From: an uncultured Granulosicoccaceae bacterium
Lineage (GTDB): Bacteria > Pseudomonadota > Gammaproteobacteria > Granulosicoccales > Granulosicoccaceae
Reading direction: 5' to 3'
Assembly (NCBI GenBank): GCA_937931165.1
Contig: CALHCI010000120.1
Span: 1 to 47,692, forward strand
DNA: 47,692 nt
Of the stretch, positions 15,806 to 23,634 are shown in pieces. A model generated the notes under the pieces. It was given only the letters and a program-made list of their open reading frames with translations, was not told the origin of the DNA and made no database searches. How positions within the stretch are numbered: the stretch's first letter is position 1; each line of letters begins with the position of its first letter. The position numbers and the translations under genes are program-made.

Positions 15806-15966
15806 ACGTTCTCGGGGCGGGGTGTAATTCCCCACCGGCGGTAATGTTCAAGCGGGTGTTAACAGCACTGGCCTGAAACTAGTCCGCGAGCGCACCACGG
15901 TTGTGGTGGTCAGCAGATTCGGTGTGATTCCGAAACCGACGGTCATAGTCCGGATAAGAGAGAGCG
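15806..15966 (+). ncRNA. FMN riboswitch (RFN element)
   Basis: The leader of ribH carries the RFN aptamer. Closing stem P1 pairs CGTTCTC (15807-15813) with GAGAGCG (15960-15966). The conserved blocks follow in order: GGGGCGGGGTG, CCCCACCGGCGGTAAT, TAGTCCGCGAGCG, CAGATTCGGTGTGATTCCG, AAACCGACGGTCATAGTCC and GGATAAGAGAG. A variable hairpin (CACCACGG/TTGTGGTG) lies in the expected arm. Flavin mononucleotide binding should lower ribH expression. No classic U-tract terminator follows, so control is probably translational. Confidence 0.95.
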
Positions 15967-16016
15967 GGAAATACCGGGCACCTGTGTGTCCGCCCGTGCG
16001 CCCTGATTCTGGAAAT

Positions 16017-16034
16017 CATTCTGAAAGGAGAATG
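16017..16034 (+). promoter_or_regulatory. Candidate Shine-Dalgarno-masking hairpin before ribH
   Basis: CATTCT (16017-16022) can pair with AGAATG (16029-16034) around the loop GAAAGG. The ribosome site AAAGGAG (16024-16030) is partly in the loop and partly in the stem, two bases before the ATG spacer. This may be the expression platform of the riboswitch; the short six-pair stem makes it tentative. Confidence 0.45.
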
Positions 16035-16036
16035 CC

Positions 16037-16534
16037 ATGAATCAGTCAAATACTGCCGTCGCACTTACCGGCAGCGATCTGTCCTCTTCCAAAATTGCCT
16101 ACATTGAAGCAGGCTGGCACAACGATATTGTCAGCCAGGCACGCCAGACCTTCACGCAAAAAATGAGTGAGCGCGGCGTCAGTGAAATCGAGCTTTTCAC
16201 TGTGCCTGGCAGTCTTGAAATTCCACTGCAAACCAAGTTGCTGGCTAAAACCGGTCAGTACGACGTCATTGTCGCGGCAGGTTTGATTGTCGACGGTGGT
16301 ATTTACCGTCACGATTTCGTCGCCAGCACCGTGCTTGACGCTATGATGCAGGTGTCTCTTGAAAGCGAAGTGCCGGTACTATCTGTAGTGCTGACACCGC
16401 TTAATTTTCACGAGCACGCCGAACATCACGACTTTTTCTTCAACCATTTCTTAAAGAAAGGTGAAGAGGCCGCCAACGCGTGTATTCTGACGCTGGAGAA
16501 TATGCTGGCGCTCAAAACCAAAGCGGTAGGTTAA
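16037..16534 (+). CDS. ribH: 6,7-dimethyl-8-ribityllumazine synthase, RibH2-like
   Basis: A 165-residue lumazine synthase condensing 5-amino-6-ribitylaminouracil with 3,4-dihydroxy-2-butanone 4-phosphate, the penultimate riboflavin step. It shows the conserved VPGSLEIPL, VAAGLIVDGGIYRHDFVAS and LTPLNFHEHAEHHDFF segments. The last two are characteristic of the RibH2 branch known from Brucella and rhizobia, which forms decamers, rather than the common icosahedral RibH. It is a single gene under an FMN riboswitch and not beside other rib genes. A good AAAGGAG site fixes the ATG at 16037. Confidence 0.95.
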   Translation: MNQSNTAVALTGSDLSSSKIAYIEAGWHNDIVSQARQTFTQKMSERGVSEIELFTVPGSLEIPLQTKLLAKTGQYDVIVAAGLIVDGGIYRHDFVASTVLDAMMQVSLESEVPVLSVVLTPLNFHEHAEHHDFFFNHFLKKGEEAANACILTLENMLALKTKAVG

Positions 16535-16589
16535 CCGAAGCGACGGGTTGATTTGTATAGCGGCAGGATGAGATAACGTGAACTGAACG

Positions 16590-16620
16590 GTCGGGGCCAA
16601 CGCCTGGCGCGCGCCCCGAC
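16590..16620 (+). terminator. GC-rich hairpin after ribH, possible terminator
   Basis: GTCGGGGC (16590-16597) pairs perfectly with GCCCCGAC (16613-16620) around a GC-rich 15-nt loop, 56 bp after the ribH stop. No T-run follows, so intrinsic termination is uncertain; it could protect the 3' end instead. Confidence 0.4.
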
Positions 16621-16662
16621 TCGAACATTCCGTTTCACGAATCTTTAATCCGGATTAACAAC

Positions 16663-17781
16663 GTGGCCGCGACTGAGAAGAAATCCCATAAAGACTGGTT
16701 TGACCGTGCGGCTGCCAACGCGCTTGCCTCGCAAATCCAGGCTGTACATTCACGTTTTGACAACAAGCGTTTTGTAAGTCTGTGTTGCAAAGACCTAACA
16801 AGCCTTGAGTTTAATGACCGGGTTAAACAGTTTGCTGCGGCCATGCACGAAACGCTTCCCGCCGCCTATCCGCGTGCTGTAAAAATTCTGCAGAAAAGTC
16901 TGCCTGCCGAGCTGCCTGACTGTGACGCGGTCACCGACGGCTGGTTGCAATGGCCGGTAGGACAATTTATCGCTGACTATGGCGTATTGCACTTTGATGA
17001 ATCGATGCAGTGCATGGTTGAGTTGACGAAGCGCTTCAGTGCTGAATTCGCTGTTCGACCCTTCGTACAGCACCACGCAGATGAAACGTTTGAGTTTCTT
17101 TGCAGCAAAGTAGCCGATAAAAACCCGCACGTTCGTCGATGGTGTTCCGAAGGGTGCCGTACGCGATTGCCGTGGGGGGCAAAGCTAAACGATCTCATTG
17201 CCAATCCATTACCTGTTGTGCCAATTCTTGAGGCTTTGAAAGACGACACCGAGCTCTATGTCAGAAAGTCAGTGGCTAACAACCTGAATGACTTAAGCAA
17301 GGATCATCCGTCAATGGTGGTCGACCTTTGCCGCGATTGGTCAAAAAACAGCAATCCGTCTCGCGACTGGATTATCAGGCAGGGATTACGAAGTCTGATT
17401 AAGGACGGTGACAAGCACGCACTGAAGATTATCGGGTTTTCCAAACCGGACGGTATTGATGCGAAATTAACGCTCTCTGATAGACAGGTGCGTATCGGTG
17501 AGTCACTGGTGATAACAGCTGCACTTAACAACGCCAGCCGCAAAAAGCAGCAGCTGTTAATCGACTACATTGTTCATTATCAGGGAAAAGGCAGTGCCAG
17601 TCGTCGCAAGGTATTCAAGTGGAAAACAGTCACACTGAAAGCAAACGAAAAACATGTGTCAGAGAAAAAACATGCGTTAAAACGTACCACCATCAGAGCG
17701 TTGTACCCCGGAAAACACAAGGTGGAGTTACAGCTTAATGGTGAAATTGTGGCAGCAAAAAACTTTGAGTTAACTGAATGA
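16663..17781 (+). CDS. AlkC-like DNA alkylation repair protein (HEAT-repeat glycosylase with C-terminal Ig-like domain)
   Basis: A 372-residue protein of the AlkC/AlkD type. The first 260 residues are alpha-helical HEAT-like repeats with the recognisable HVRRWCSEGCRTRLPWG block (about 152-168) and repeated VRKSVANNLNDLSKDHP. The last 100 residues form beta-rich sequence (LSDRQVRIGESLVITAAL ... YPGKHKVELQLNGE) matching the Ig-like C-terminal domain reported for AlkC. AlkC excises alkylated bases such as 3-methyladenine and 3-methylcytosine. The start is GTG at 16663. It overlaps the following GST gene by four bases (ATGA), so the two are translationally coupled. Confidence 0.85.
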   Translation: MAATEKKSHKDWFDRAAANALASQIQAVHSRFDNKRFVSLCCKDLTSLEFNDRVKQFAAAMHETLPAAYPRAVKILQKSLPAELPDCDAVTDGWLQWPVGQFIADYGVLHFDESMQCMVELTKRFSAEFAVRPFVQHHADETFEFLCSKVADKNPHVRRWCSEGCRTRLPWGAKLNDLIANPLPVVPILEALKDDTELYVRKSVANNLNDLSKDHPSMVVDLCRDWSKNSNPSRDWIIRQGLRSLIKDGDKHALKIIGFSKPDGIDAKLTLSDRQVRIGESLVITAALNNASRKKQQLLIDYIVHYQGKGSASRRKVFKWKTVTLKANEKHVSEKKHALKRTTIRALYPGKHKVELQLNGEIVAAKNFELTE

Positions 17782-18485
17782 AAGATATTGTGCTGTACTA
17801 CGCGCCGGATAACGCTTCGCTGATAGTACGAATTATTCTTGAAGAGCTTAGCCTTCCATACGAAGATGTGCTGGTAGATCGCAGTAAAGTAGAGCAACAA
17901 TCTGAAGCATACCTGTCACTCAACCCGACCGGGCTGATTCCGACTTGCGTTATAAACGGCGCTACCCTAACCGAGACTGCGGCGATCGCACTTTTTATTG
18001 GTGAGTCGAATAGCACTACTATGGTCATACCCCCAACGCATAAGTCTCGTTCACAGTTTTTGCGCTGGTTGTTTTTTGTGGCAAATACCATCCATTCTGA
18101 TCTCAGACAATTATTCTATGCGCACAAGTTTGTCGGTAATGATGAACAGAAGCAGGCAGAATATCGCAAGACCGTTCGTCAGCGACTGAATGAAAACCTG
18201 TCAATTCTAAATGCGCAGTATGCCGCCGATAAAACGACTTACCTTTTTTTAGATGAACCTTGTGTGGTTGATGTCTATCTGGCGATGAGTCTGCGCTGGT
18301 TGCAGTTGTATCCGTCCAATGAACGCGGCACGTTTAAGTTAAGTGATTTTCCTGCGTTAGCAACAATGGCTAATGCATTGCAGCAACGCCCGCCGGTTAT
18401 AAAAGCCTGTGTGGCGGAAGGAATTACCGGCGATTTCTTCACCCGTGCCGAGCCTGCCAATCCCGCGCATGGCAGCGCTACCTGA
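17778..18485 (+). CDS. Glutathione S-transferase family protein
   Basis: A 235-residue protein with an N-terminal thioredoxin-like GST domain (VLYYAPDNASLIVRIILEEL, then NPTGLIPTCVINGATLTETAAI with the cis-Pro and the ES/ET glutathione-binding turn) and a helical C-terminal domain. The catalytic residue region around Y8-S13 fits a beta- or theta-like class. Its ATG overlaps the AlkC-like stop, suggesting a shared role in handling electrophiles or alkylation damage. The substrate is unknown. Confidence 0.85.
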   Translation: MKDIVLYYAPDNASLIVRIILEELSLPYEDVLVDRSKVEQQSEAYLSLNPTGLIPTCVINGATLTETAAIALFIGESNSTTMVIPPTHKSRSQFLRWLFFVANTIHSDLRQLFYAHKFVGNDEQKQAEYRKTVRQRLNENLSILNAQYAADKTTYLFLDEPCVVDVYLAMSLRWLQLYPSNERGTFKLSDFPALATMANALQQRPPVIKACVAEGITGDFFTRAEPANPAHGSAT

Positions 18486-18512
18486 TTCGCTTGCTACTGA
18501 CTGAGTAACCTG

Positions 18513-19706
18513 ATGCCGGAACATTTTGATGCACTGGTGCTGGGCGCGGGTGCCGCCGGGCTGATGACGGCGTGGCATGCCGGTCGGCGGGGTAAGCGGG
18601 TGCGTGTCCTTGAAAAGAGTAACAAGGCCGGTCGCAAGATATTGATGTCCGGCGGTGGGCGTTGTAACTTTACCAACCTTTATGTCACTGATAATGATTT
18701 CCTGTGTAGTAATCCGCACTTTGTGAAGTCTGCGCTGAGTCGCTATACCGCGTGGGACTTTATTGGCAAAGTCATGGAGCATGGCGTCCCGTATCACGAG
18801 CGGAAGCACGGCCAGTTGTTTTGCGATAACAAAGCCAAAGATATTCTGAACCTGTTGTTAGATGAGTGCGCTAATGTCGGTGCCGAGATTGTTACCCGCT
18901 GTGAGATACAAAAGGTCAGCGTCATGGATAACGGTCACTACCAGGTCGTGACGAGCCTGGGGGAAATGACGGCCACCTCGTTAGTGGTGGCCACCGGCGG
19001 GTTGTCTATTCCGAGTATGGGCACCACACCGCTGGGCTATGAGATTGCCGGGCAGTTTGGTATGCAGGTACTGCCGCTGCGTGCGAGTCTGGTGCCGTAT
19101 ACCTTTGATGGTAATTTGAAGGCGATGTTCTCGCGCTTGTCTGGCAATGCGATTGATGCAGATATCCGCTTTGGCGATACGGTATTTAATGAAGCCTTGT
19201 TATTTACCCACCGGGGGCTTAGTGGACCGGTGGTGCTGCAAATATCTAACTACTGGATACCGGGTCAGGCGATCCTTGTTGATCTGTTACCCGGTGTTTC
19301 AGTATCTGATTTATTGATCAACGCAAAGCAGGAGTCACCCAAAAGTCTGATCAGAACGGTGTTGAGTCAGCACTTGCCAAAGAATCTGGTGCTCGAGCTT
19401 GAGACCCTGTGGTGGGAATCGGTAAAAGATACGCCATTGGCTGATTGTGCTAACGCCAAACTGACTGACATTGGTAGTCACATTAATCACTGGCAGTTAG
19501 TGCCTGCCGGTACCGAGGGTTATAAAACGGCTGAAGTGACACTGGGAGGCGTACATACAGATGGATTGTCTTCAAAAACCATGGAGTCTGTTACCCAGCC
19601 CGGTTTATATTTTGTAGGTGAAGTTGTTGATGTTACCGGGCATCTGGGAGGTTTTAACTTTCAGTGGGCGTGGTCATCCGGTTTTGCCTGCGGTGAAGCG
19701 ATATAA
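18513..19706 (+). CDS. BaiN/HI0933-family NAD(P)/FAD-dependent oxidoreductase
   Basis: A 397-residue flavoprotein opening with the dinucleotide fold GAGAAGLMTAWHAGRRGK (residues 11-28) and the family hallmark AGRKILMSGGGRCNFTN. Later blocks ATGGLSIPSMG, LFTHRGLSGPVVLQIS and the closing EVVDVTGHLGGFNFQWAWSS are diagnostic for the HI0933/YhiN/BaiN family. The family's physiological substrate is mostly unknown; one gut bacterial member acts in bile-acid 7-dehydroxylation. It follows the GST gene by 27 bp and faces the dehydrogenase gene convergently. Confidence 0.93.
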   Translation: MPEHFDALVLGAGAAGLMTAWHAGRRGKRVRVLEKSNKAGRKILMSGGGRCNFTNLYVTDNDFLCSNPHFVKSALSRYTAWDFIGKVMEHGVPYHERKHGQLFCDNKAKDILNLLLDECANVGAEIVTRCEIQKVSVMDNGHYQVVTSLGEMTATSLVVATGGLSIPSMGTTPLGYEIAGQFGMQVLPLRASLVPYTFDGNLKAMFSRLSGNAIDADIRFGDTVFNEALLFTHRGLSGPVVLQISNYWIPGQAILVDLLPGVSVSDLLINAKQESPKSLIRTVLSQHLPKNLVLELETLWWESVKDTPLADCANAKLTDIGSHINHWQLVPAGTEGYKTAEVTLGGVHTDGLSSKTMESVTQPGLYFVGEVVDVTGHLGGFNFQWAWSSGFACGEAI

Positions 19707-19718
19707 GCGCGGATATCG

Positions 19719-20723
19719 CTAGCGTTTCAGGTAAGCCTGATTAACGCAATTTTGCAGTAACCCTTCACTCAGGTACTCAATCGCAACCTGGCCTGCTTTG
19801 TAGCGCATATCGTGCATGCTTTCAGGCGTGCAGAATGCTGAGTGTGGAGTGACCAGCAAGCGATGGTTTATCCACGGTTCATCGTTTGCCCACGCTTTTA
19901 TTAACGGGTGTTCGGGGTTGGCAGGTTCGGTGTCCAGTACATCGAGTCCGGCTGCCTGCACGGTATCTGACTTCAGTGCGTCATGCAGTGCATTCAGATC
20001 AACCACCGGGCCTCTGGCGGTATTAATTAACATAAGCCCCGCCTTGCTGTGCTTAAGCACGTCTGCGTTAATTAACTTCACGGTATTTTCAGACAGTGGC
20101 ACATGTACACTGACAACATCACAGCGCTGAAACAGTTCGGCGAGACTTCTGACGCGATCAATCCCCAGTGCAAGCTCGCTGCCGTTTTCGATATACGGAT
20201 CGTAACAGGTGACCTGCATCTCAAAGGCTTTTGCTCTCAATGCCGCAGCAGTGCCAATGCGCCCGAGCCCGACCACACCAAAGTGGCAGGCAGACAGTCT
20301 TCTGCCAAACGGATTGAGCATTGGACGCCAGTTGCCTTCCGGGTCGTCTTTCAATTCACGCGTGTGAAATGCAATGCCTTTCATGAGTGCAAGCGTTAGT
20401 GCGATAGCATGGTCTGCGACATCTTTGGTACCGTAATCGGGAATATTGCAGACTGGAATTCCTGCCTCTCCCCAGTATTTAATGTCGAGGTTGTCAAAGC
20501 CGACCTTCGATGTGACAAATATCTTGCAGTTTTTTATTTTGTGCCGATGCGCTTCGGGTACGTCTTTAAAGCTCACTATTGCGTCGCAGCCGGCCCATTG
20601 TTCGTCGGTAACCGAGTCAAAGCTCTCGGTAAACACCGCTGTGCCCTGATTACCAAGGCTTGAAATCTCGATTGAGCGTTCGTCAGGCCAGCGCACCGCG
20701 GGCCAAAGCACAGTAAATGTCAT
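19719..20723 (-). CDS. D-isomer-specific 2-hydroxyacid dehydrogenase
   Basis: A 334-residue NAD(P)-dependent dehydrogenase of the D-2-hydroxyacid family. The nucleotide-binding motif GVVGLGRIGTAAALRAKAF is present with the catalytic triad blocks NTARGPVVD (Arg), DVLDTEPANPEHPL (Glu) and LVTPHSAFCTPESM (His). The start is set at the ATG at 20723 (MTFTVLWPAV); the frame stays open further upstream only because it crosses a 15-bp tandem repeat. The substrate could be glycerate, phosphoglycerate-like or another 2-oxoacid and cannot be told from sequence. No operon partner on the same strand. Confidence 0.9.
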   Translation of the reverse strand: MTFTVLWPAVRWPDERSIEISSLGNQGTAVFTESFDSVTDEQWAGCDAIVSFKDVPEAHRHKIKNCKIFVTSKVGFDNLDIKYWGEAGIPVCNIPDYGTKDVADHAIALTLALMKGIAFHTRELKDDPEGNWRPMLNPFGRRLSACHFGVVGLGRIGTAAALRAKAFEMQVTCYDPYIENGSELALGIDRVRSLAELFQRCDVVSVHVPLSENTVKLINADVLKHSKAGLMLINTARGPVVDLNALHDALKSDTVQAAGLDVLDTEPANPEHPLIKAWANDEPWINHRLLVTPHSAFCTPESMHDMRYKAGQVAIEYLSEGLLQNCVNQAYLKR

Positions 20724-20810
20724 GGGCTGTTGAGCTTGTGGTCGAATTAGTGATAATAACAACAACGACGACTTGCGGGACAAAAACTGTGCAGAGCCGA
20801 ATTCAGGCCC

Positions 20811-20915
20811 GAGGTAAGCTGGCCAAACCAAAGCAAGCCAGAGTAGAGCATTCCAGACTAAAGCAGGCCAAACCAAAGCAAGCCAGAGTAAAGCAGGCTG
20901 GTGATAAAGCAGTGC
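20811..20915 (+). repeat. 15-bp tandem repeat, six to seven units
   Basis: Units begin at 20811, 20826, 20841, 20856, 20871 and 20886, of the type AACCAAAGCAAGCCA / GAGTAAAGCAGGCTG. Two 25-bp segments (20821-20845 and 20866-20890) are identical. A seventh, diverged unit would start with the GTG at 20901, the first possible start codon of the ABC transporter gene. There are no spacers, so it is not a CRISPR array. Confidence 0.85.
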
Positions 20916-21713
20916 TGGCGGTATGTCTTGTCTGATCATGCACTGGAGGTAGAGTCTGTAAGCTTTAACTACGGTCAGACAAAAGCGCTGAGCGAGGTAT
21001 CCCTGTCGGTACCCGCCGGGCATTTTGTCGCCTTGCTCGGTGCCAACGGCGCGGGGAAGACCACGTTGTTTTCGATCGTCACCGGGCTTTATGCGGCACG
21101 CAGCGGTCGTGTTGGTATTGCGGGTTTTGATATGCGTTCCAATACGCTCAATGCATTGGCAAAGATGGGGGTGGTCTTTCAGCGCACCACACTCGATCTT
21201 GATCTTACCGTGATGCAAAATCTCACGTACGCGTGTTCATTGCATGGAATAAAAAAGTCCGAGGCCCGAAACCGCATTGCTGAAGGTGTCGGTATTCACG
21301 GTCTTGAAGGACTTGAAAGGCGTAAGGCTGGCAGTTTGAGTGGCGGGCAGAGACGTCGGGTTGAACTGTGCCGTGCGCTGTTGCACAGGCCTTCGCTGTT
21401 GTTACTTGACGAACCGACCGTGGGTCTTGACCTTGGCAGCCGCAGCAGTTTTGTAGCGCATGTGAAGTCACTGTGTACCACACAGCAAACCGGTGTGCTT
21501 TGGGCGACTCATCTGCTTGATGAAATTTCTGACGACAATGATCTTTATATTCTCGATAAAGGTCAGATCGTTTCCAGCGGTGTAGTGGGGGAACTACTGC
21601 ACCACACAAAAGTGCCTGACATTGCAGGGCTGTTTCATTCTGTGACCGCATCTGGCGTTGATCACCCGAATACTGCAGGTAATCAAATAAACTCGTCAGT
21701 ACAGACTTCATGA
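20901..21713 (+). CDS. ABC-2 type exporter ATP-binding protein
   Basis: A 270-residue ABC ATPase with Walker A LGANGAGKT (46-54), signature LSGGQ (146-150), Walker B LLLLDEP ending at D170-E171-P172 and the switch histidine in WATHLLDE. The sequence resembles ATPases found beside PQQ-dependent alcohol dehydrogenase systems (PedA-D-like loci). The start is GTG at 20901, at the end of a tandem repeat; the domain itself begins at ALEVESVSF, so a TTG at 20928 is an equally good candidate giving 261 residues. It overlaps its permease gene by four bases, and the two should form a complete exporter. Confidence 0.9.
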   Translation: MIKQCWRYVLSDHALEVESVSFNYGQTKALSEVSLSVPAGHFVALLGANGAGKTTLFSIVTGLYAARSGRVGIAGFDMRSNTLNALAKMGVVFQRTTLDLDLTVMQNLTYACSLHGIKKSEARNRIAEGVGIHGLEGLERRKAGSLSGGQRRRVELCRALLHRPSLLLLDEPTVGLDLGSRSSFVAHVKSLCTTQQTGVLWATHLLDEISDDNDLYILDKGQIVSSGVVGELLHHTKVPDIAGLFHSVTASGVDHPNTAGNQINSSVQTS

Positions 21714-22513
21714 GTATAAGCGCTGCATGGCTGTGCCTGCGCGGTGTATGCAAACGCGAAGGCTTAAGGTTTATTAATCAGCGCGGGCGTTTTTTTGCAG
21801 CCCTGGTACGACCGTTGGTTTGGTTGTTTATTTTTGCTGCGGGCTTTCGTTCGGTGCTTGGCGTTTCTATCGTACCGCCCTATGAAACGTACATTTTGTA
21901 CGAAGAATATATAACACCCGGTTTACTCGGGATGATATTGCTGTTTAACGGTATGCAGAGCTCATTGTCGATGGTCTATGACAGAGAGATGGGCAGCATG
22001 CGCGTGCTGCTGACCAGTCCATTGCCGCGCTGGTATTTACTGTTGTGCAAGTTGTTGGCGGGTGTGAGTGTCGCCATCATTCAGGTGTATGTGTTTCTGG
22101 CTATCGCGTGGTTTTGGGAAATTCGCCCGCCATTGGCAGGTTATATACTGGTGCTACCTGCATTGATCATGGCAGGCCTGATGCTCGGTGCTTTGGGGTT
22201 GTTGTTGTCATCGGTGGTCAGGCAGCTTGAGAACTTTGCCGGTGTGATGAACTTTGTGATCTTTCCGATGTTCTTTGCATCATCCGCACTTTACCCGCTG
22301 TGGAAAATGCTTGAGTCGAGCGTGGTGTTGTACTGGATCTGTGCGCTTAACCCGTTTACCTACGCAGTAGAGCTGATTCGTTTTGCGTTATACGAAAAAA
22401 TTAATTGGCTGGCACTTGCGGTGGTTTGTGGGTGTACACTGGTGTTTCTCGCCGCAGCGGTTGTTGGTTATGATCCACAGCGAGGTTTGTTATCGCGCAA
22501 GGATGGCAAATAA
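21710..22513 (+). CDS. ABC-2 type exporter permease
   Basis: A 267-residue permease with six predicted transmembrane segments and the family opening LRFINQRGRFFAALVRPLVW, then VPPYETYILYEEYITPGLLG. These blocks resemble the permease of the ABC exporter linked to PQQ-dependent alcohol dehydrogenases (PedC type). Its ATG overlaps the ATPase stop (ATGA at 21710-21713), so the subunits are coupled. No PQQ or alcohol dehydrogenase gene is visible in this window, so its cargo is unknown. Confidence 0.9.
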   Translation: MSISAAWLCLRGVCKREGLRFINQRGRFFAALVRPLVWLFIFAAGFRSVLGVSIVPPYETYILYEEYITPGLLGMILLFNGMQSSLSMVYDREMGSMRVLLTSPLPRWYLLLCKLLAGVSVAIIQVYVFLAIAWFWEIRPPLAGYILVLPALIMAGLMLGALGLLLSSVVRQLENFAGVMNFVIFPMFFASSALYPLWKMLESSVVLYWICALNPFTYAVELIRFALYEKINWLALAVVCGCTLVFLAAAVVGYDPQRGLLSRKDGK

Positions 22514-22532
22514 TACCGCTGTTGTGCTTATA

Positions 22533-23618
22533 TTAAAATGCATCAAAGGCGCCAACAAAGGTTTCAAATTCAGCGTCAGAGCCCAGTCCCACCCGAATAC
22601 ACCGGTTCAGTGGTTCAACACCCGGCATACGCATGAATACGCCGTTTTTTGCAAGGTGTTCTATCATCGCTTTGGCCTTGTCAGTAGATTCAAGATCAAC
22701 CGCAACAAAGTTGGTGTAGGAAGGCTCGGCATACAGGTTTCTGGCACTGGCGAAGTCCATGACCTTTGCTCTTGCCTGTTGAACGCTTTCTCTAACCTGT
22801 GGCAGAAAGTCTGTATCCTGCACTGACGCAAGTGCACCGATCTGTGCCACCCGGTTGATACCAAAGTGATTGCGTATTTTATTGAGGCCGCTGATTAGAT
22901 CGGGGTGGCCGATAGCATAGGCAATGCGCTGCCCGGCCATACCGTAGGCTTTTGAGAATGTGCGAAACCGAATCACCCGCGGGTTGGATGTATCTATCGG
23001 TGGTGCAATCGGTGTTTCTGCAAACTCGATATAAGCCTCGTCAAGTGCCAGCACGGTGTTTTCAGGGATCGCGTTAATTAAATCACTTACCGCACTTGCA
23101 TTGTGCCAGGTGCCCATCGGGTTGTCCGGGTTGGCGAAGTAGGTCAGTGGTGCCTGATGTTCCAGCGTGGCTTGTAGCAGCGCATTCGGGTCTTCATGGA
23201 AGCCTTTGTAAGGAACAGTGATAAGCTCGGCGCCAAAGCCTGCTACGTGATAATTGAAAGTCGGGTAGGCACCTTTTGAAGTCACTGCCTTGCCGCCCTC
23301 CGGTACCAGCATCCGCACTGTCAATCCCAGCAGGCTGTCGATACCTGCATCAACACAGATCTCATGCATTTTTACCCCGTGTACGTCTGCCAGCGCTTCT
23401 CTGAGTTCGTAGCTTTCTGGATCGGCGTACCAGCTGCTATAGGGCAGGCTTTCCTGCATTGCCTTGATCGCTTTGGGGGAAATGCCAAACGCACTTTCGT
23501 TTGCACCAATGCGCGCTTTAAATTTAGTATTGTTGTTTTGGCGTTCAAGCGTTTCCGGCCCGACAAATGGCGTGGTGGCCGGTAGCTTATTAACCAAAGA
23601 TGTAAAAGGTATGCTCAT
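22533..23618 (-). CDS. HisC-like class I/II PLP aminotransferase
   Basis: A 361-residue fold-type I aminotransferase related to histidinol-phosphate aminotransferases. It has the GANESAFGISP opening, ANPDNPMGTW (PLP ring contact), LDEAYIEF (D193) and the PLP lysine K223 in RTFSKAYGMAG. The start ATG at 23618 has an AGCAGGAA site. It is the last gene of a minus-strand operon, 16 bp after the flavoprotein gene, and is away from any his gene, so a catabolic or biosynthetic amine role is more likely than histidine synthesis. Confidence 0.88.
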   Translation of the reverse strand: MSIPFTSLVNKLPATTPFVGPETLERQNNNTKFKARIGANESAFGISPKAIKAMQESLPYSSWYADPESYELREALADVHGVKMHEICVDAGIDSLLGLTVRMLVPEGGKAVTSKGAYPTFNYHVAGFGAELITVPYKGFHEDPNALLQATLEHQAPLTYFANPDNPMGTWHNASAVSDLINAIPENTVLALDEAYIEFAETPIAPPIDTSNPRVIRFRTFSKAYGMAGQRIAYAIGHPDLISGLNKIRNHFGINRVAQIGALASVQDTDFLPQVRESVQQARAKVMDFASARNLYAEPSYTNFVAVDLESTDKAKAMIEHLAKNGVFMRMPGVEPLNRCIRVGLGSDAEFETFVGAFDAF

Positions 23619-23634
23619 GGTATTCCTGCTGTCA

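Noticed and set aside
15778..15806. A promoter TTGAAT - 17 bp - ATTAAA directly before the FMN riboswitch
   Set aside because: Spacing is good, but transcription would begin near 15812, inside the 5' arm of the aptamer's closing stem, which would destroy the fold.
20811..20915. A possible CRISPR array
   Set aside because: The 15-bp units are directly adjacent with no spacers, and no cas genes are present; the same holds for the 17-bp repeat at 43497-43564.
20717..20935. A small plus-strand protein with a KQAKPKQAR-like repeat
   Set aside because: Its regular composition is only the translation of the 15-bp tandem repeat, and it overlaps both neighbouring genes.
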